Assembly (NCBI GenBank): GCA_937989565.1 | Contig: CALKRM010000023.1 | Coordinates: forward strand, 9,645-73,644 | Direction: 5' to 3' | Length of the DNA stretch: 64,000 bases | From: an uncultured Candidatus Saccharibacteria bacterium | GTDB lineage: Bacteria; Patescibacteriota; Saccharimonadia; Saccharimonadales; Saccharimonadaceae | Part shown: positions 61,614 through 64,000 of the stretch, one piece after another | Layout: every line of letters begins with the position of its first letter | Position numbering within the stretch: the first letter of the stretch is position 1 | The notes under the pieces: generated by a model | The model's database searches: none | Told to the model about the DNA's origin: nothing | What the model saw: the letters and a program-made list of their open reading frames with translations, nothing else | Made by a program: the position numbers and the translations under genes

Positions 61614-62189
61614 ATGATTGCACATGTTTTTGGAAAAGTTGCTGAGAAGTTTAACGGCTCGTTAGTCATTGATGTTCGTGGTGTTGGATATGAAGTTAGC
61701 GTGGCGACTAATGATTTTGACGCGGTGATATTAGATCAAGAAGTAAAATTTTATACTTATCATCACGTGCGCGAACAGTCTGAGGAATTGTTCGGGTTTT
61801 CTAGTTTGGCGGCGAAAAAGTTATTTGAAATGCTAATCACGGTTCAGGGGGTTGGTCCGAAGGCTGCGCTAGCGATTTTAAGCTTGGGTGATGCCGAGCA
61901 AGTGCGTAACGCTATTGCTAATGCTGACAGCGGTTTTGTACAAAAAGCCACTGGTGTCGGCAAAAAAACTGCCGAGCGAGTGGTGGTTGATCTGAGCGAT
62001 AAAGTTGGTTTACCAACTCATTACGGCCGAACGGAAACTCCATTGCAGACTGAATTAAACACTTCTGATGAGGCCTTGGAGGCGTTGATGGCTTTGGGCT
62101 ATACATTAGCGGATGCCACTAAGGCACTTGAAAACGTCGATGCTAATTTGCCGACAGCTCAGCGAGTAACTGAGGCGCTGAAGAAATAA
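61614..62189 (+). CDS. ruvA: Holliday junction branch migration protein RuvA
   Basis: 191 residues: an OB fold (MIAHVFGKVAEKFNGSLV, YTYHHVREQSEELFGF), two helix-hairpin-helix motifs (VQGVGPKAALAILSLG, ATGVGKKTAERVVVDL) and the C-terminal RuvB-binding domain (DEALEALMALGYTLADATKAL). Its own TATAAT (61602-61607) overlaps the ruvC stop codon and ends six bases before the ATG. Confidence 0.97.
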   Translation: MIAHVFGKVAEKFNGSLVIDVRGVGYEVSVATNDFDAVILDQEVKFYTYHHVREQSEELFGFSSLAAKKLFEMLITVQGVGPKAALAILSLGDAEQVRNAIANADSGFVQKATGVGKKTAERVVVDLSDKVGLPTHYGRTETPLQTELNTSDEALEALMALGYTLADATKALENVDANLPTAQRVTEALKK

Positions 62190-62248
62190 TAGGGTTGACA
62201 TATACCTAGTAAGACCTATTTGGTTATAGTATTCACAACGCCGTACTA

Positions 62249-62277
62249 TTGACTAAATAGTACAAATGATATATAAT
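62249..62277 (+). promoter_or_regulatory. Promoter of the HD-domain gene
   Basis: TTGACT (62249-62254), 17 bases, TATAAT (62272-62277), eight bases before the GTG start at 62286. A leaderless layout. Confidence 0.75.
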
Positions 62278-62285
62278 ATAATGCT

Positions 62286-63194
62286 GTGAGTAGAACTATT
62301 ACCGAAAAAAATCTCGACAAGCAGTTATGGGAGCGTCGTAACTGTGCTAACCAGGGTGACCCAACGGTGACCGATGTAGAATTAACAGTATTAGTAAAGA
62401 TGTTAGACCGATATACCTCAAAGGAGCAGCTTGCGAAGCTATTTTATAACAAAGAACGGGCGGAGTCTCTTGCCGAGTTGTCAGTTAGTCTATTAGCTAT
62501 CTATCCAAATTATCCATATCACCAGCCGGCACACGGTGTGGATGTGATGCACTCGACGCGCCTACTGACAGAGGTGGTTCCAGTAGGCAAGATGAGCTCG
62601 GATCAGAAAGATCTGTTACTAGTGGCAGCGGCAGCACATGATGCTGGATTTAAAGCCGGTCCACCGCCGGACGGTTATGCTACTAAAGAGCATTATTCGG
62701 CCTCGTTTCTCAATGAGCAGTACGAACCTGGTTCAGCTGAGCACCAGTTTATGGAACGTGCGATCATCGGCACCATTCCTGGTCAAAAAGAACAGGTCTG
62801 TCGTGATAGTATCCAGGCAAAATTACTGCATCACGCTGACCTTGGCTATGTCTGGCGATCAGGCGGTCAAGATTTTTTGAATTACACTATGCGATTTCGG
62901 ATTGAAGAATGTAGCAAGTTGTCATGGCGAAAATTTCAAGAATTAGAGGATTTATTCTTGCAATATTATCAGCAGTATTTAGAAAAAGACATGAGGGAAT
63001 GTGGTATCGCGGAAGAAATGATTAAGCAGATGGTGTGCCAAGTTGCTGAGAATAGGCGATTCATCACTGACCCAGAACTGGATGAACCGAGCCAAGAAAT
63101 ATTTCAGGATTGGCCCATGGCTCACAGTGAGAAGCTGTTATCTCCTCGTTACATTGGTAAAACTGTTCTTACGAGTTCGGGCATATATTTGTAG
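62286..63194 (+). CDS. HD-domain phosphohydrolase
   Basis: 302 residues from a GTG start. YHQPAHGVDVMHSTRLL and LLVAAAAHDAGFK carry H...HD, and a later LLHHADLGYVW holds the next metal ligands. The YH..xHxxDV opening is similar to cyclic-nucleotide phosphodiesterases, but a general HD hydrolase acting on nucleotides is equally possible. It stands between ruvA and ruvB but has a separate promoter, so it is not clearly part of the recombination set. Confidence 0.83.
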   Translation: MSRTITEKNLDKQLWERRNCANQGDPTVTDVELTVLVKMLDRYTSKEQLAKLFYNKERAESLAELSVSLLAIYPNYPYHQPAHGVDVMHSTRLLTEVVPVGKMSSDQKDLLLVAAAAHDAGFKAGPPPDGYATKEHYSASFLNEQYEPGSAEHQFMERAIIGTIPGQKEQVCRDSIQAKLLHHADLGYVWRSGGQDFLNYTMRFRIEECSKLSWRKFQELEDLFLQYYQQYLEKDMRECGIAEEMIKQMVCQVAENRRFITDPELDEPSQEIFQDWPMAHSEKLLSPRYIGKTVLTSSGIYL

Positions 63195-63242
63195 GTGTGA
63201 ATAAATACCGCATGTCTGGTATAATTTACACTAGGAGATATC

Positions 63243-63728
63243 ATGAATACAGACGTGACAAAGAAGGACTGTGAGATCTGTCCGCTGCTCGTTGGCCAGA
63301 CAGCGGCTGACGACAATGTCATACTACAAACCGAACGTTGGGTGGTGGTGCTTGATAAAAATCAATGCTATTTAGGTAAGTCATTTATCACTCTGCGCCA
63401 GCACAAGGAGACGTTGTCGGAGTTGGATGAGGCAGATTGGATGGAGCTGCATCAGGTGATTCGTCAACTCGAGCAGGCAGTTAAAGAAGCATTTGGCGCC
63501 GACGTGTGTAACTGGGAGTGCTTGATGAATAACGCAGTGAAAGCTGGTCAGTCGACACATGTGCACTGGCATTTACATCCGCGGTATCTCGCTGGCACCA
63601 CCTTTGCTAGCGAGGAGTTTCTTGATCCAAAATGGTCGCAGCACTTAGGGGGCGCAGTTCATATGGTGAGTGATGAGACCTTTCGCGAAATTATGCAGGC
63701 ACTACGTAGTTGGCTTACAAGAGCTTAG
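63243..63728 (+). CDS. HIT-family nucleotide hydrolase
   Basis: 161 residues. The histidine triad is HVHWHLHPR, with an upstream GKSFITLRQHKETLSELDE typical of the substrate-facing strands. CEICPLL near the N-terminus resembles a half zinc site. HIT proteins split nucleotide-phosphate bonds, as in Ap4A or AMP-lysine hydrolysis. AGGAGA precedes the ATG by four bases and TATAAT lies about 20 bases upstream. Confidence 0.9.
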   Translation: MNTDVTKKDCEICPLLVGQTAADDNVILQTERWVVVLDKNQCYLGKSFITLRQHKETLSELDEADWMELHQVIRQLEQAVKEAFGADVCNWECLMNNAVKAGQSTHVHWHLHPRYLAGTTFASEEFLDPKWSQHLGGAVHMVSDETFREIMQALRSWLTRA

Positions 63729-63759
63729 TTCGCTCCGGTTTGGATGATATAATGAATGT

Positions 63760-64000
63760 ATGGCAATTGAAAGAATAGTTGATACAAGTTCGCATGATGA
63801 CGATTCTGAAGAACAGCGAATTGAGGTGAGTCTGCGTCCGCAGAGCTTTTCTGAGTATGTTGGTCAGGAAAGATTGAAGCGTAATTTGCGCTTGGCGATT
63901 GATGCGGCTAAAAAGCGCGGCGAGCCGCTGGATCACGTATTATTATATGGTCCGCCGGGGCTTGGTAAAACAACTATGGCGACGGTGATTGCTAATGAAA
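63760..64000 (+). CDS. ruvB: Holliday junction branch migration ATPase RuvB (3' truncated by window edge)
   Basis: The first 80 codons are visible: an acidic start ([10 protein letters not shown]), then [20 protein letters not shown] and the Walker [18 protein letters not shown], the standard RuvB N-terminus. TATAAT (63748-63753) ends six bases before the ATG, with no Shine-Dalgarno. It continues past the window end. Confidence 0.96.
   Translation, partial: MAIERIVDTSSHDDDSEEQRIEVSLRPQSFSEYVGQERLKRNLRLAIDAAKKRGEPLDHVLLYGPPGLGKTTMATVIANE

Noticed and set aside
1..64000. CRISPR array or prophage
   Set aside because: No regularly spaced repeats, cas genes, integrase, terminase or portal genes were seen. 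The tail-like genes at 43-45.5 kb are alone.

Overview
The window looks like a stretch of a small-genome member of Candidatus Saccharibacteria (TM7), probably an oral Nanosynbacter-type lineage. This is inferred from the gene set, not from a marker-gene search. The basis is: a complete arginine deiminase operon, no biosynthetic operons, tight gene packing, moderate to low GC, many small lineage-specific membrane proteins, HrcA/CIRCE heat-shock control, a minimal Tat system and a Gram-positive style envelope gene set. TGA is used as a normal stop (aspS, tilS, grpE), so the code is standard and not that of Gracilibacteria or SR1.

Layout. 0-3 kb: a heterodimeric ABC exporter, first subunit cut by the window edge. 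3-4.5 kb: a ChaN/TraB-like protein and a TylF-like methyltransferase. 4.5-9.3 kb: arcA-arcB-arcD-arcC, which turns arginine into ornithine, ammonia, CO2 and ATP. 9.4-21.3 kb: two CorA proteins, an unexplained short transcript, a DsbA-like protein, a CBS-domain protein, aspS, an N-formylglutamate amidohydrolase-like protein, a VIT1 transporter, small envelope proteins, MscS, trmB, MazG and a MurC-type ligase. 21.4-25.5 kb: an accessory stretch with small unknown proteins, a WhiB-like gene broken by an in-frame TGA, an ADP-ribosylglycohydrolase and two structured RNAs. 25.6-30.1 kb: three separate CAU-anticodon tRNAs (initiator, probable Ile2, elongator) with tilS beside them, plus a flavoprotein that has lost its redox cysteines. 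30.1-33.6 kb: ftsH and murJ.

33.6-37.2 kb holds lepA (EF4) split into two open halves by a roughly 1.8 kb insertion. The insertion carries an IS256-type transposase relic, a SemiSWEET gene, a MazG-like gene, an unknown gene and a duplicated mazG 5' end. 37.2-41.1 kb: a deoxyribonucleotidase, gmk, an LssY_C protein and the hrcA-grpE operon. 41.2-45.6 kb: tatA-tatC, a small Tat-signal protein and phage-tail-like proteins, one frameshifted. 45.6-49.7 kb: dnaK and dnaJ under CIRCE control. Between them lies a cassette bounded by a 31-bp repeat of the dnaK 3' end, holding a gene split at a G7 tract. 49.8-64 kb: a very large membrane protein, a DUF1704 metallopeptidase, a protease/RimK pair, tRNA-Lys, comEC, yebC, a lamin-tail-domain surface protein and ruvC-ruvA-(HD)-(HIT)-ruvB.

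A window-wide signal is how the genes start. About twenty genes have a TATAAT-like -10 box ending 6-9 bases before the start codon and no Shine-Dalgarno, the expected layout of leaderless mRNAs. Others (arcA, arcD, dnaK, tatA, grpE, yebC) have clear Shine-Dalgarno sequences. Two start modes therefore appear to coexist.
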